Source: UBA1724 sp051884615 (lineage in GTDB: Bacteria > Verrucomicrobiota > Lentisphaeria > Oligosphaerales > Oligosphaeraceae). Taken from it: a stretch of 64,000 bases of DNA. The translations under genes and the position numbers were made by a program. The notes below the pieces were generated by a model. That model was not told the origin of the DNA. It searched no databases and saw nothing but the letters and a program-made list of their open reading frames with translations. The stretch covers positions 1 through 64,000 of the forward strand of contig JBJEVT010000010.1 in NCBI GenBank assembly GCA_051884615.1, in the 5' to 3' direction. Below, in pieces: positions 43,799-52,230 of this stretch (positions are counted from its first letter, which is position 1; the number at the start of each line of letters is the position of its first letter).

Positions 43799-46135
43799 TT
43801 ACGGATTCTTCCGGGCGTATTGGTCCAGCAGGGCGGCCAGGCGGAGCTTCTTCGCCTGGACCAGAGCGGGATTGGTGGTCCAGCTGGTCAGATCCCGGAC
43901 CAGCTCGTCCTCCACCTGGAGTTCCTTGGCGGCGGCGTCGCGCCAGGCGTCATCCATGGCGTCGGCGTTCTCCAAGGCCTTGGCGAGCAGCTCCAGATAC
44001 ATCCAGTCCTCCGCGCCGTCCCGGATGCTCTTGATGCGGGTGGTGGGGATGGGGCCGTCGGCGGCGGGATAGAGGAGGCGTCCGTCTCCGGGGAAGTTCT
44101 GGAAGGATTCGCCGATCCAGGGGTATTCCAGGATGGGCCCGCCGGTGACGGGGGTGTCGATCATGCCCTTGAAGACATAGGTGCCGGAGCTGTCCTTCTC
44201 GTAGATGCGCCAGACGCTGGTCTGGTAGTAGAGGAAGCACTCGGCGCCGTATTTCTTCTTCATGAATCCCATGAGGAGCCGGTTGGCGGTGGCGGGGTGT
44301 TCCAGGAGGAAGTTGGCGTAGGGCATGGTGGGGGTGCAGCAGACGTACCAGCCCACCTTGTCTCCCCGTTCCCGGGCCAGGATGGCGTTGTCCTGGTTGC
44401 GTCCGTAGGAGACGGTGAGGGGGATCCAGGCGTCGATCACCTCGTCCAGCCCGTTTTCCCGTCCGAAGGTGCCGTCATAGAGGGTGGTGTAGGTGGGCAC
44501 GCCGGGGGCGACCTGCCGGATTTTCAGGAGGGATTCCCGGATCATGGGGAACATGTCGGCGGGCTTTTCATCGTAGCAGTAGATGTAGGCGTGGTCGGCG
44601 ATGCCGGCGTCCGCGCACTTCTGGTAGGCGTCGGCCATCTTCTGCAGGAAGGCGTCGTCCACCTCCGTGTTGACGAAGCCCAGGTTGAAGTATGGGGAGC
44701 CGTGGTCCAGGAGCCATTGGGCGTGGGACACCAGGTTGTCGCGGTCCGGTCCGAGGTAGATGTCATCGGGCTGGAGCCGGTGGGCGATGAGCATGGATGC
44801 CAGATCCTGCCAGTATTTCTCCCGGGCTTCCGCTCCCTGGGGGAAGGCGGGGGGCACGATGAACTGGACGGGGGAGAAGTAGGGGACTCCCTGGGCCAGG
44901 GTGAACTCGTGGACCCGGATGGAGAAGGGGAGGCTCTGCTGCCCGCCGTCGTCGTAGGTGATCTTCACGGAGCCCTGGTAGAGGCCGGGCTTCTGGTCCT
45001 GGGGCACCTGGACATCCAGCCACCAGCTCTGGTAGGTCTTGGCCTCCATGGAGACGGGGGTCTGGAGATACTCCAGGATGGGATCGGGCCAGTAGCCGAT
45101 GTAGTCCACCTTGTAGGCGGGATTGGAGGTCAGCACATAGCCCACGGGGGCAAGGGTGAGGGCTTCCGCCGGAATGGGGGTTCCATCCTCCATCGCCGGC
45201 AGGGTCTCCAGGGTCATCTGGACATTCTGGAGGGGACGGATGGCGTACGCCACCAGCTGGGCGGATTCGCCCTCGCCCCGGGCCGCCTCGATGGTGTAGG
45301 TGTCGGCGTAGGGAGCCAGGAAGGTGTAGAGGTCCCGGAGCACCTTCTCCTCGGGCATGCACCAGCGCAGCCCCAGGCCATTGCCCTCCCGCGCCAGGCG
45401 CTGGAAGTAGTGGAGATCCAGGCGGGGCAGAATCTTCTTGCCCATGGTCCTGAGCTCGTCGGCCTGCTCCAGCTCCGGGGTCTCGGGCATGTTGCCCGCC
45501 AGCTCCTGGAAGGCGACGGCGAAGCGGGGCAGCGCGCCCTGGAGGGCATCCTGTCTCCAGCGCAGGGCGTCCTGGCACTCCTGGGAGATTTCCCGTGCCT
45601 GGGCGGCCTCCTCCTCGGGGTCGTTCAGCTCCAGATAGATGTCGCCCACATAGACGGAATAGGTGGTCTGGGGATGGGAGCAGTAGACGTCGATGTATTT
45701 CATCTCGCTGATGTCGTAGCCCTGCAGCTCGCCCATGTCGATCTGGATCTTGTGGCGGCCCGGGGAGAACTGCAGATTTCCGGTGCCCAGGCTCTTGGTG
45801 GAGGAGTCGTTGTAGGTGGCGACCACCAGGCCCACCCGGCACGCCGCGTCACAGTAGATTTCCAGATTCAGGGTCTTGGCCTTGCGCCAGTCCCGCAGAT
45901 TCTCCGGCAGCCAGTACTTTCCGGAGGGCCAGCCGTCCGCTCCTCCCGTGTAGGTGAACTTCACCGTGAGGCCGGATTCCCCGTTGGGCCAGGGAACCTG
46001 GGCCATGGCCACGTTCGCCGTGATGCGCCAGTCCAGTTCCGGGGGGCGGCTGGCCACGCTCTCGTACAGCAACAGCTCGGCGGCGAGAACGGGCAGGGCG
46101 CAAAGGGCGAGCAGCAAAAGCAGGGATTTCTTCAT
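43799..46135 (-). CDS. Exported DUF4091 (GH123-like) protein, paralogue 1
   Basis: 778 residues, started at the ATG that gives a clean signal peptide (MKKSLLLLLALCALPVLAAE); the longer in-frame start adds 38 Pro-rich residues and is rejected. Domain order is that of the other two copies, with YIYCYDEKPADMFP at the predicted catalytic strand, GDGRLLYPAADGP and IRDGAEDWMYLELL of DUF4091, and the shared C-terminus LDQYARKNP. It is the first gene of the carbohydrate block, about 200 bases after the Bax1-like gene. The leader is C-rich and lacks a Shine-Dalgarno sequence. Confidence 0.8.
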   Translation of the reverse strand: MKKSLLLLLALCALPVLAAELLLYESVASRPPELDWRITANVAMAQVPWPNGESGLTVKFTYTGGADGWPSGKYWLPENLRDWRKAKTLNLEIYCDAACRVGLVVATYNDSSTKSLGTGNLQFSPGRHKIQIDMGELQGYDISEMKYIDVYCSHPQTTYSVYVGDIYLELNDPEEEAAQAREISQECQDALRWRQDALQGALPRFAVAFQELAGNMPETPELEQADELRTMGKKILPRLDLHYFQRLAREGNGLGLRWCMPEEKVLRDLYTFLAPYADTYTIEAARGEGESAQLVAYAIRPLQNVQMTLETLPAMEDGTPIPAEALTLAPVGYVLTSNPAYKVDYIGYWPDPILEYLQTPVSMEAKTYQSWWLDVQVPQDQKPGLYQGSVKITYDDGGQQSLPFSIRVHEFTLAQGVPYFSPVQFIVPPAFPQGAEAREKYWQDLASMLIAHRLQPDDIYLGPDRDNLVSHAQWLLDHGSPYFNLGFVNTEVDDAFLQKMADAYQKCADAGIADHAYIYCYDEKPADMFPMIRESLLKIRQVAPGVPTYTTLYDGTFGRENGLDEVIDAWIPLTVSYGRNQDNAILARERGDKVGWYVCCTPTMPYANFLLEHPATANRLLMGFMKKKYGAECFLYYQTSVWRIYEKDSSGTYVFKGMIDTPVTGGPILEYPWIGESFQNFPGDGRLLYPAADGPIPTTRIKSIRDGAEDWMYLELLAKALENADAMDDAWRDAAAKELQVEDELVRDLTSWTTNPALVQAKKLRLAALLDQYARKNP

Positions 46136-46336
46136 GGGGAATTGAGGAGGGGGGAGGAAAGCGTTTCCTCGGGGTGGATTGGGTGGGAAAAGGAGCTGCC
46201 GCGTCCAGGTCGTTCCAGGGTGTCTGCCAGGAGCGGGCGAGGTAGACAATGTAGTGTTTCAACGGGGCGGCCGCCAGACCTGCCCGCCTGCGGCGATTCC
46301 CGCCGGGAAGGCCGCGGGGAGACGCGCTCCGCGGGG

Positions 46337-47569
46337 TCACCGCGGCAGGGACTGCCAGCGTTTTTCCAGGGTCCGCAGGGTTTTGTCCACGGTGGGGAAA
46401 TCCCGATACAGGAAGCCCATGTGGGGGAGGAGGGGGAAGCGCTCCAGCGCCTGGGCGATCTCCTTCCGCTTCAGCAGGGCGCGCTCCACCCCCAGCACCA
46501 GGGGGGATTCGGGGTGCCGGGAGAGCCATTCCAGGCGCTGGGGCAGCTCCCGGCAATGCCAGCGGTGGAAGAGTTCCAGGAAGAGGAGCCGGGGGGTGTC
46601 TTTCCGTTGGAAGATGAAATCGGGAAAGAGGAAGCGCGCCTCCTCGCCCTGGAGGGGGAGATATTCCTCCCGCAGTTCCCAGGGGCCGTCCTGCCGCCGG
46701 AGGGTGTCCTGGAAGAGCCGCACCTCTTCGGGAAGGCATCCGGCGAAGTGGCGGTAGGGGCATTTGAGGCCGGATTTCTGGTCAAGTTCCAGGAGGGCGT
46801 CCCGGCCGCGCCAGGGGAGGTGGACGGAGATGCGCCACTCCGGCATGGTGCAGAGGGCGGGAAAGAAGAGGGCCAGCTGCAGGCCGTAGCGCTTCCCCTG
46901 CTCCAGGATGGCGGCGGGGCCGTCCACGGAGAGGGCGAGGCGGGTGGGGTCTCCCTCCACGGGACGGATTTCCGCCAGCAGCCGGAAGAAGCGGAGATAT
47001 TGGCAGAGGCGGCGCAGCTGGGGGGCGTTCTGGGCGCGGAGGGTGATTTCCAGGGAGCGGCAGCCCAGGAGGAGGGCCTGGACCACGCCGGTGTTGTAGC
47101 GGTCCACCAGTTCCCGGGGGGTGGGGGCGTCGAAATCCCGGAGCACCTGGTTCTCCGGCAGGTCGCCGTAGAGCTGTCCGCTGGCCGCCAGGGGATTTTG
47201 GGGATGGAGGGCCTGGAGGCGGCGGGGCCATTCCTCCAGGGCAGGGAGGGGGGCGTCCCCCGCCAGCCATTGGGCGGAGGTCTGCAGGAGGGGGAGTCGC
47301 AGGGCGGGATAGTCGGCCTCGGCGGGGAGGGCGTAGCGGCAGCGCTCCTCCAGGAGTTTCCGGAGGGCGGCGAAGAGCCTGGGGTTGCCCATCTCCTCCT
47401 GGATGGGCTTCAGCATCTCCTCCAGCTCGCCGGCGGTGAGGCCGTGGCGCCAGGCGTCCTGATAGAGGGCGATGAGCCGTTCCCCCCATTCCCCGGCGTC
47501 GGGCGGGGCGAAGCGGGGATGGAGCCTGCCGTTGCGGCAGAGGGCATGGACGAGGGCGGGGGTCAGCAT
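46337..47569 (-). CDS. Bax1/DUF790-like nuclease partner of the XPB-like helicase
   Basis: 410 residues from MLTPALVHALCRNG. DUF790 proteins include archaeal Bax1, which binds the XPB helicase and cuts DNA next to it. Support here: the gene directly follows and overlaps (seven bases) an XPB-like helicase gene; the N-terminus is helical; the C-terminal part has a PD-(D/E)xK-type strand pair, D317 in FPDFIFQRKD and E332 in LFLELFHRW, followed by a helical tail. The predicted role is a structure-specific nuclease in a two-protein repair or defence machine in the cytoplasm. The call rests on order and motifs rather than alignment, so moderate confidence is given. Confidence 0.7.
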   Translation of the reverse strand: MLTPALVHALCRNGRLHPRFAPPDAGEWGERLIALYQDAWRHGLTAGELEEMLKPIQEEMGNPRLFAALRKLLEERCRYALPAEADYPALRLPLLQTSAQWLAGDAPLPALEEWPRRLQALHPQNPLAASGQLYGDLPENQVLRDFDAPTPRELVDRYNTGVVQALLLGCRSLEITLRAQNAPQLRRLCQYLRFFRLLAEIRPVEGDPTRLALSVDGPAAILEQGKRYGLQLALFFPALCTMPEWRISVHLPWRGRDALLELDQKSGLKCPYRHFAGCLPEEVRLFQDTLRRQDGPWELREEYLPLQGEEARFLFPDFIFQRKDTPRLLFLELFHRWHCRELPQRLEWLSRHPESPLVLGVERALLKRKEIAQALERFPLLPHMGFLYRDFPTVDKTLRTLEKRWQSLPR

Positions 47570-48963
47570 GGCGTGGCGGGCTTTCCGTAGGCGGGGTGCA
47601 TCCTGCGCCGTTCCGCGGTGTAGGTCTCTCCGGTGCCCTGGGTGACTAGCTCGTAGAGGAGGGCCGTCTTGCCGGGGGAGGGACGCAGGATGCGCCCCAG
47701 GCGCTGCACATGCTCCCGCACGGAGCCGGAGCCGGAGACGATGATGCCCACGTTGGCGGCGGGCACATCCACTCCCTCGTTCAGCACCCGGCTGGTGACA
47801 ATGGCGGGGAAATCGCCCTTGCGGAAGCCGTCCAGGAAGGCCATGCGCTCCTGGGTGCGGGTGTGGTGGGTGATGACGGGCAGGGCGAAGGCGTTTCCCA
47901 GGCGGTAGGCGGTGGCGTTGTCGGCGGTGAAGAGGATGGTGCGGTCGTGCCGGTGGGCGGCGAGGAGTTGGTGGACCGTGGCGAATTTCTCCCGGGGGGA
48001 GCGGGCGATGTGGCGCTGGGTCAGATAGGCCTGGAGGGCCTGGCGTCCCCCCGGCAGCCGGCTGCAGGCGCGGAGAAAATTCCCCCATCCCCGGGGGGAG
48101 CCCAGGGAGATTTCGTTTTCCCGGAGGAAGCCGACGTAGAGTTCCCGGGCCTCGTGGTAGAGTCGTTCCTCCTCCGGATCCAGGTGGATGGGGAGGGTGA
48201 GGGTTTCATAGGGGGCGAGGACCGTCTCGGCGGGCAGATCGGTGATTTCCTTGCGATAGCAGACGGGGCCCAGCAGCTGGTCGTATTCCTGGTGGAGTCC
48301 GTCGGGGCGTTCCGGGGTGGCGGTGAGGCCCAGACGGAAGGGCGCCAGGCAGCACCGGGCCAGCTGGGAATAGGCGGGGCCGGGAAGATGGTGACATTCG
48401 TCCACCACCAGGGTGCCGAAGCGGTTGCCCCAGTGCTCCATGACCAGAAGGGCGGAATCGTAGGTGGAGACCGTGATGGGCTGCAGGTCGTGGCTCCCCC
48501 CGCCCAGGGTGCCCACGGGACAGCCAAAGGCGCTGCGGAGCTGGAGAGCCCACTGCGCCAGAAGGTCCAGGGTGGGCACCACCACCAGGGTGGAACGACA
48601 GGCGCTTCCGATGGCCAGCTGCGCCAGGAAGGATTTCCCCGTGCCCGTGGGCAGGACCACCACCCCGCGACATTCCTGGCGCCGCCATGCCTCCAGGGCC
48701 TCCCTCTGATAGAACCGGGGCGTGCGGGCGAAGGGGGCGGGGGGCTCCAGACGAAGGTAGTTCCGCGCCTGGTCGTCGTAGGGCACGCCCTCCCGATGGA
48801 GCCGCAGGAGGACATGGGGGTAGGCGGAGGCGCTGGTCCGGAAGGCCCGCACCCGGGCGTCGTAGCGGCACAGCTCGTTCAGCCGGGCGGGAAGGGGAAC
48901 GGAGGGGGAGGGGATTCCCTCTCCCAGCAGGAGGGTTCCGTCTTGGAAGCGCAGGAGCAGCAC
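47563..48963 (-). CDS. XPB/SSL2-like SF2 DNA helicase
   Basis: 466 residues, the short archaeal/bacterial XPB size. It starts at GTG (no ATG nearby). A damage-recognition-like N-terminal domain (~1-78) precedes helicase domain 1: Q-motif region FYQREALEAW, Walker A PTGTGKS (K110), DECH box at 188-191 (VVDECHHL) and TATPERPDG. Helicase domain 2 has ILFTADN, SRVLNEGVDVPAAN and QRLGRILRPS (motif VI). XPB unwinds DNA during repair; in archaea it works with Bax1. It starts nine bases after the hybrid kinase gene and overlaps the nuclease gene, so the three genes are probably one transcript. Confidence 0.85.
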   Translation of the reverse strand: MLLLRFQDGTLLLGEGIPSPSVPLPARLNELCRYDARVRAFRTSASAYPHVLLRLHREGVPYDDQARNYLRLEPPAPFARTPRFYQREALEAWRRQECRGVVVLPTGTGKSFLAQLAIGSACRSTLVVVPTLDLLAQWALQLRSAFGCPVGTLGGGSHDLQPITVSTYDSALLVMEHWGNRFGTLVVDECHHLPGPAYSQLARCCLAPFRLGLTATPERPDGLHQEYDQLLGPVCYRKEITDLPAETVLAPYETLTLPIHLDPEEERLYHEARELYVGFLRENEISLGSPRGWGNFLRACSRLPGGRQALQAYLTQRHIARSPREKFATVHQLLAAHRHDRTILFTADNATAYRLGNAFALPVITHHTRTQERMAFLDGFRKGDFPAIVTSRVLNEGVDVPAANVGIIVSGSGSVREHVQRLGRILRPSPGKTALLYELVTQGTGETYTAERRRMHPAYGKPATPC

Positions 48964-48972
48964 GGGGCGAGG

Positions 48973-51219
48973 TCAGGCGGGAATCGTGACGTCGGATTCC
49001 AGGAGCTTGAAGATCCGGGTGAGGGAGTGGATGAAGCCCAGGAGCATGGTCTGGCCCTCGTCCTTGCGCCCCTCCCGGAAGGCCTCCATGATGGAGACGG
49101 TCTTCTCGGAGTGCTCCAGCAGGCCGATGGCGGCCAGCATGCCCTTGAGGCGGTGGAGCAGCGCCAGGGTCTCCTGGGCGTTGCCCTGCTGGGCGTAGCT
49201 GCCCAGGTTGTCCAGCAGGGGGCGCCAGTCCGTCAGGGTCTGGGCGAGGAGCATCTTGATTTCCCCCAGGGAGAGCTGGTATTGCTCCCGCATGAAATTG
49301 TGCATGCGCCGCACGGTGGCCACCTCGGGGGATTCGGCCATTTCCTGCCGGTCGTCCCGCAGTTCCCGTTCCGGGGCGATGCCCAGGGCGTCGGCGATGC
49401 AGAGGAGGAGCTGGTCCCGTTCGAAGGGTTTGGGGATGAAGCCGGTGGAGCCCGCCCCCAGGGCCTTCTCCACATCCTCCTGGTAGGCGGAGGCGGTGAG
49501 GGCCACGATGGCGGTGGTGGCGGCGTCGGGCAGCTTGCGGATTTCCCGGATGGCGGTGTAGCCGTCCATGATGGGCATTTGGATGTCCATGAAAATCAGG
49601 TCGAAGTGCTGCTGGCGGCACAGCTCCAGGGCCTCCCGTCCGTTTTCGGCGGTGCGGTAGGGGAGTCCCACGGACTGGCAGATGGTCTCCAGGAGGAAGA
49701 GATTGGTGAGGGTGTCGTCCACCAGGAGCGCCCAGTGCTTTTTCAGCTCCGCCCGGGGGAGTTTGACGTGATAGAGGTCGGAGAGATGGACCTGCTCCTC
49801 GGGCTTGGAGGGCTGGCAGCGCAGGGTGAAGAAGAAGCAGCTCCCCTCCCCGGGATTGCTCTTCACCTGGAGGTCGCCCCCCAGCAGCTCCACCAGGGCG
49901 TGGGAGATGGTCAGCCCCAGGCCCGTGCCGCCGTAGCGACGGGCGATGGAGACCCCCGCCTGCTCGTAGGGACGGAACAAATGCTCCTGCTCGCTGTGGG
50001 TCATGCCTATGCCGGAATCCCGCACGGCGAAATTCACCTCCAGATCCCCGTCGTCCCGCCGGGACACCCGGAGTTCCAGCACCACCTCGCCGTGCTCGGT
50101 GAACTTCACCCCGTTGCCCAGGAGATTGTCCAGGACCTGGCGGAGCAGAGAGGGGTCGGTGCGGAGGAGGAGGGGGCCTTCCCCGGGGAAATCCAGCTGG
50201 ACCCGGAGGGATTTGCGCCGGGCGGCCTGGCGGGCCAGATCCACCCGCTCCTGGGCGAAGGTGCGGAGGTCGAAGGTGACGGGGGAGGGGGCGAGCTTTC
50301 CCGCCCGCAGCTTGGTGAAGTCCAGAATCTCGTTGATGACGTGGGTGAGCCCCTTGGCGCTGGCGTCGATGATGCGGAGATACTGGCGTTGCTGGTCGTT
50401 GAGCTGGGTGGCCTGGAGGCTGGAGAGGAACCCCAGCAGCCCGTTCATGGGCGTCCGGATCTCATGGGACATGGTGGCGATGAAACGCTCCCGGGACTGT
50501 GCCTCCTTCCGCACCCGCCGCAGCAGCTCCTCCAGCCCCTGGCCCAGGAAGGGGTCCTCGCCGGGACCCGGCTGCCGCATCCCGGAGGTGGCGCCCTCCA
50601 AGAGCTGGCCGGTGGGCAGGGAGAGATAGTTGCCCAGGGTGCGCCGCTGGAGCTCCCGCTGTCTCCACAGGGAGAGGGCGGCCCACGCCGCCGCCGCCAG
50701 GAGGGGCAGGGGCCACAGGAGGGCAAGGAGGAAGGCGAGCCAGGGATTGCCGTGGAGGTTTTCCTGGACCTGGAGCAGCCGGGCGTCCGCCTTGGCGAAG
50801 AGCTGCTGGAGTTCGTCCAGCTGGCGGGAGTGGTCCCGGGCTTCCGTGAGGGGGAGCAGTTTCTGGTCCAGCTCCTGGTTGGCCCGGGAGAGTTCCTGCA
50901 GGGCGTCCGGGGGGAGGGCGCTACCCATGCGGGAGAGTTCCTGGAGCCGGTCCGACTGCCGGCTCTGCTCCTCGTTCAGGGTCTCCCGCAGCTGTGCCCG
51001 GCGGTCGGTGCGCCCGTTGCGCTGGGCGTCCATGGCCATCTGGGCAAGCAGCAATTCCTGCCGCCAGCCTTCCTGGAGGCGGGTCAGGGTCAGGGCGGCG
51101 CGCCGCCGCTCCGCGGCCCCGGGCACGCGCCAGGCAACCAGAAGAACCAGCAGCAGGAGATAGGCCAGAAGGCAGGCTAGCCAGATGCGCGCAGTCCTGG
51201 AGAGAGGAGGGAGGGGCAT
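48973..51219 (-). CDS. Hybrid sensor histidine kinase (HK-REC-HPt)
   Basis: 748 residues from MPLPPLSRTARIW. Two membrane helices (~9-28 and ~168-190) frame a helical periplasmic sensor. The cytoplasmic part has HisKA with H252 (MSHEIRTPMN), HATPase_c (DNLLGNGVKF, DSGIGM, GGTGLGL), a receiver with D545 (FMDIQMPIMDGY) and a C-terminal HPt domain with H689 (LHRLKGMLAAIG). All four phosphorelay residues are therefore in one protein, in the style of ArcB/BarA. No separate response regulator is adjacent. The longer in-frame start (51333) adds a Pro/Ser-rich leader and is rejected. It lies nine bases upstream of the XPB-like gene. Confidence 0.9.
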   Translation of the reverse strand: MPLPPLSRTARIWLACLLAYLLLLVLLVAWRVPGAAERRRAALTLTRLQEGWRQELLLAQMAMDAQRNGRTDRRAQLRETLNEEQSRQSDRLQELSRMGSALPPDALQELSRANQELDQKLLPLTEARDHSRQLDELQQLFAKADARLLQVQENLHGNPWLAFLLALLWPLPLLAAAAWAALSLWRQRELQRRTLGNYLSLPTGQLLEGATSGMRQPGPGEDPFLGQGLEELLRRVRKEAQSRERFIATMSHEIRTPMNGLLGFLSSLQATQLNDQQRQYLRIIDASAKGLTHVINEILDFTKLRAGKLAPSPVTFDLRTFAQERVDLARQAARRKSLRVQLDFPGEGPLLLRTDPSLLRQVLDNLLGNGVKFTEHGEVVLELRVSRRDDGDLEVNFAVRDSGIGMTHSEQEHLFRPYEQAGVSIARRYGGTGLGLTISHALVELLGGDLQVKSNPGEGSCFFFTLRCQPSKPEEQVHLSDLYHVKLPRAELKKHWALLVDDTLTNLFLLETICQSVGLPYRTAENGREALELCRQQHFDLIFMDIQMPIMDGYTAIREIRKLPDAATTAIVALTASAYQEDVEKALGAGSTGFIPKPFERDQLLLCIADALGIAPERELRDDRQEMAESPEVATVRRMHNFMREQYQLSLGEIKMLLAQTLTDWRPLLDNLGSYAQQGNAQETLALLHRLKGMLAAIGLLEHSEKTVSIMEAFREGRKDEGQTMLLGFIHSLTRIFKLLESDVTIPA

Positions 51220-51412
51220 GGGAGAAGGGCTGGGAAGAGACGGGAGGAGGGGGAACGAAAACGGGCATCCCCCCGGGGCGAAAGGGCCGTTGGGGGAGTG
51301 CCCGCTCTGATGGCTGGAATGGGATGGCGGCACCCCTTTCCCGGCACCCGGCGGCAGGACGGGGGAGGAGCGGGAGGGCGAGGCGGCGCCCAGGCCCTGG
51401 AGGCGGGGACCA

Positions 51413-51438
51413 GCTCCCCCGCGTGCGGTGCGGGGAGC
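51413..51438 (-). terminator. GC-rich hairpin after the LA_2272-type gene
   Basis: GCTCCCC(C)GC pairs with GCGGGGAGC around a seven-base loop, between the stop at 51464 and the kinase start at 51219. There is no T-tract, so termination is uncertain. The rest of this 244-base gap shows nothing recognisable. Confidence 0.35.
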
Positions 51439-51463
51439 GGGCCTCCGGAAGGGCGGGAATACC

Positions 51464-52003
51464 CTAGAAGCACATGTTGATGAAGGGGAAGAAGGGAAGG
51501 GTGGACTTGGTGGCGATGTTGATCAGGCCGATCTGCACCCCTTCCAGGAACTCGGTGTAGTTCACCAGACCCACTTCCAGACCCCGGAACTCCAGGGAGG
51601 TGTTCACCAGACCCAGCTGGATGCCGCTGGCGCGGCTGTTGGTGGAGTTCACCGCGCCCACGATGATGCCGCTGGCGGTGTCGGCGAGGTTCACCACGCC
51701 CAGCTGCAGGCCGGAGAAGGAACCGCTGTTGCTGTTGAAGAGGTTCACCTGGAGGGCGGCCACCCGCGCCTCCAGATCGGCGCCCTCTTCCCGGCTGATG
51801 GAGACCAGGCCCAGGTCGATGCCGGTGATCTGGCAGTTGCTGCCGTAGGGCAGATTGAGCTTCAGTCCGGAGATGGTGATTTCCGGGGGGACCAGCTGCA
51901 GTTTCGGGGACCAGATGCTCAGCTGGAGGGCGGTGTTGTCGAAGGCCGGCAGGCTGGCGGCGGCGAAGAGCAGAAGAACAAGGGTCAGGAGGACTTTCTT
52001 CAT
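51464..52003 (-). CDS. LA_2272-type surface repeat protein
   Basis: 179 residues from MKKVLLTLVLLLFAA, a signal peptide with cleavage near residue 20. The body is a run of short beta repeats ending G-x-x-x-G-x-V/I-N: GLQLGVVN, GIIVGAVN, GIQLGLVN, GLEVGLVN, GVQIGLIN, closed by LPFFPFINMCF. This pattern and the PFxPxIN ending are typical of the LA_2272 surface-repeat family, whose function is unknown. Predicted to be outer-membrane or surface located. The leader has no Shine-Dalgarno sequence. Confidence 0.75.
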   Translation of the reverse strand: MKKVLLTLVLLLFAAASLPAFDNTALQLSIWSPKLQLVPPEITISGLKLNLPYGSNCQITGIDLGLVSISREEGADLEARVAALQVNLFNSNSGSFSGLQLGVVNLADTASGIIVGAVNSTNSRASGIQLGLVNTSLEFRGLEVGLVNYTEFLEGVQIGLINIATKSTLPFFPFINMCF

Positions 52004-52230
52004 TGTGGGAAAGGTTCCGGGAGGTTGCACAGGAAACGAAGGGAGGAAAAAAGGGCGGGAGCGGAAGAACCCCTCCCGGCACGCCCCGCATCCCCCCGGT
52101 TTCCCCGGGAGAAGGAGAGAAGGAACAGGGCCTGACGGAGGGACTCCCTGAAAAAGCCGACACCGCTAAAATTAACCCCCTTTTCCTATTTTGCCCCCCG
52201 CCTGACGGCATTTTTACAGAAACGGTCAGT
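52004..52230. other. Intergenic region between the permease and LA_2272-type genes
   Basis: Read on the minus strand it holds an imperfect hairpin CTGACCG/CCGTCAG right after the permease stop, then an AT-rich stretch (around 52160-52190, GTTAATTTTA) that could contain the promoter of the LA_2272-type gene. No gene is seen. Confidence 0.4.

Noticed and set aside
33700..46135. A Bacteroidetes-type polysaccharide utilisation locus
   Set aside because: No SusC/SusD pair or hybrid two-component regulator specific to the block is present; the genes are only a cluster of exported enzymes.
37267..51180. Several 1,000-2,250-codon plus-strand frames across the glycosidase, Bax1-like, XPB-like and kinase genes
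   Set aside because: They run across gene borders antisense to clear protein families and have the same codon-bias origin.
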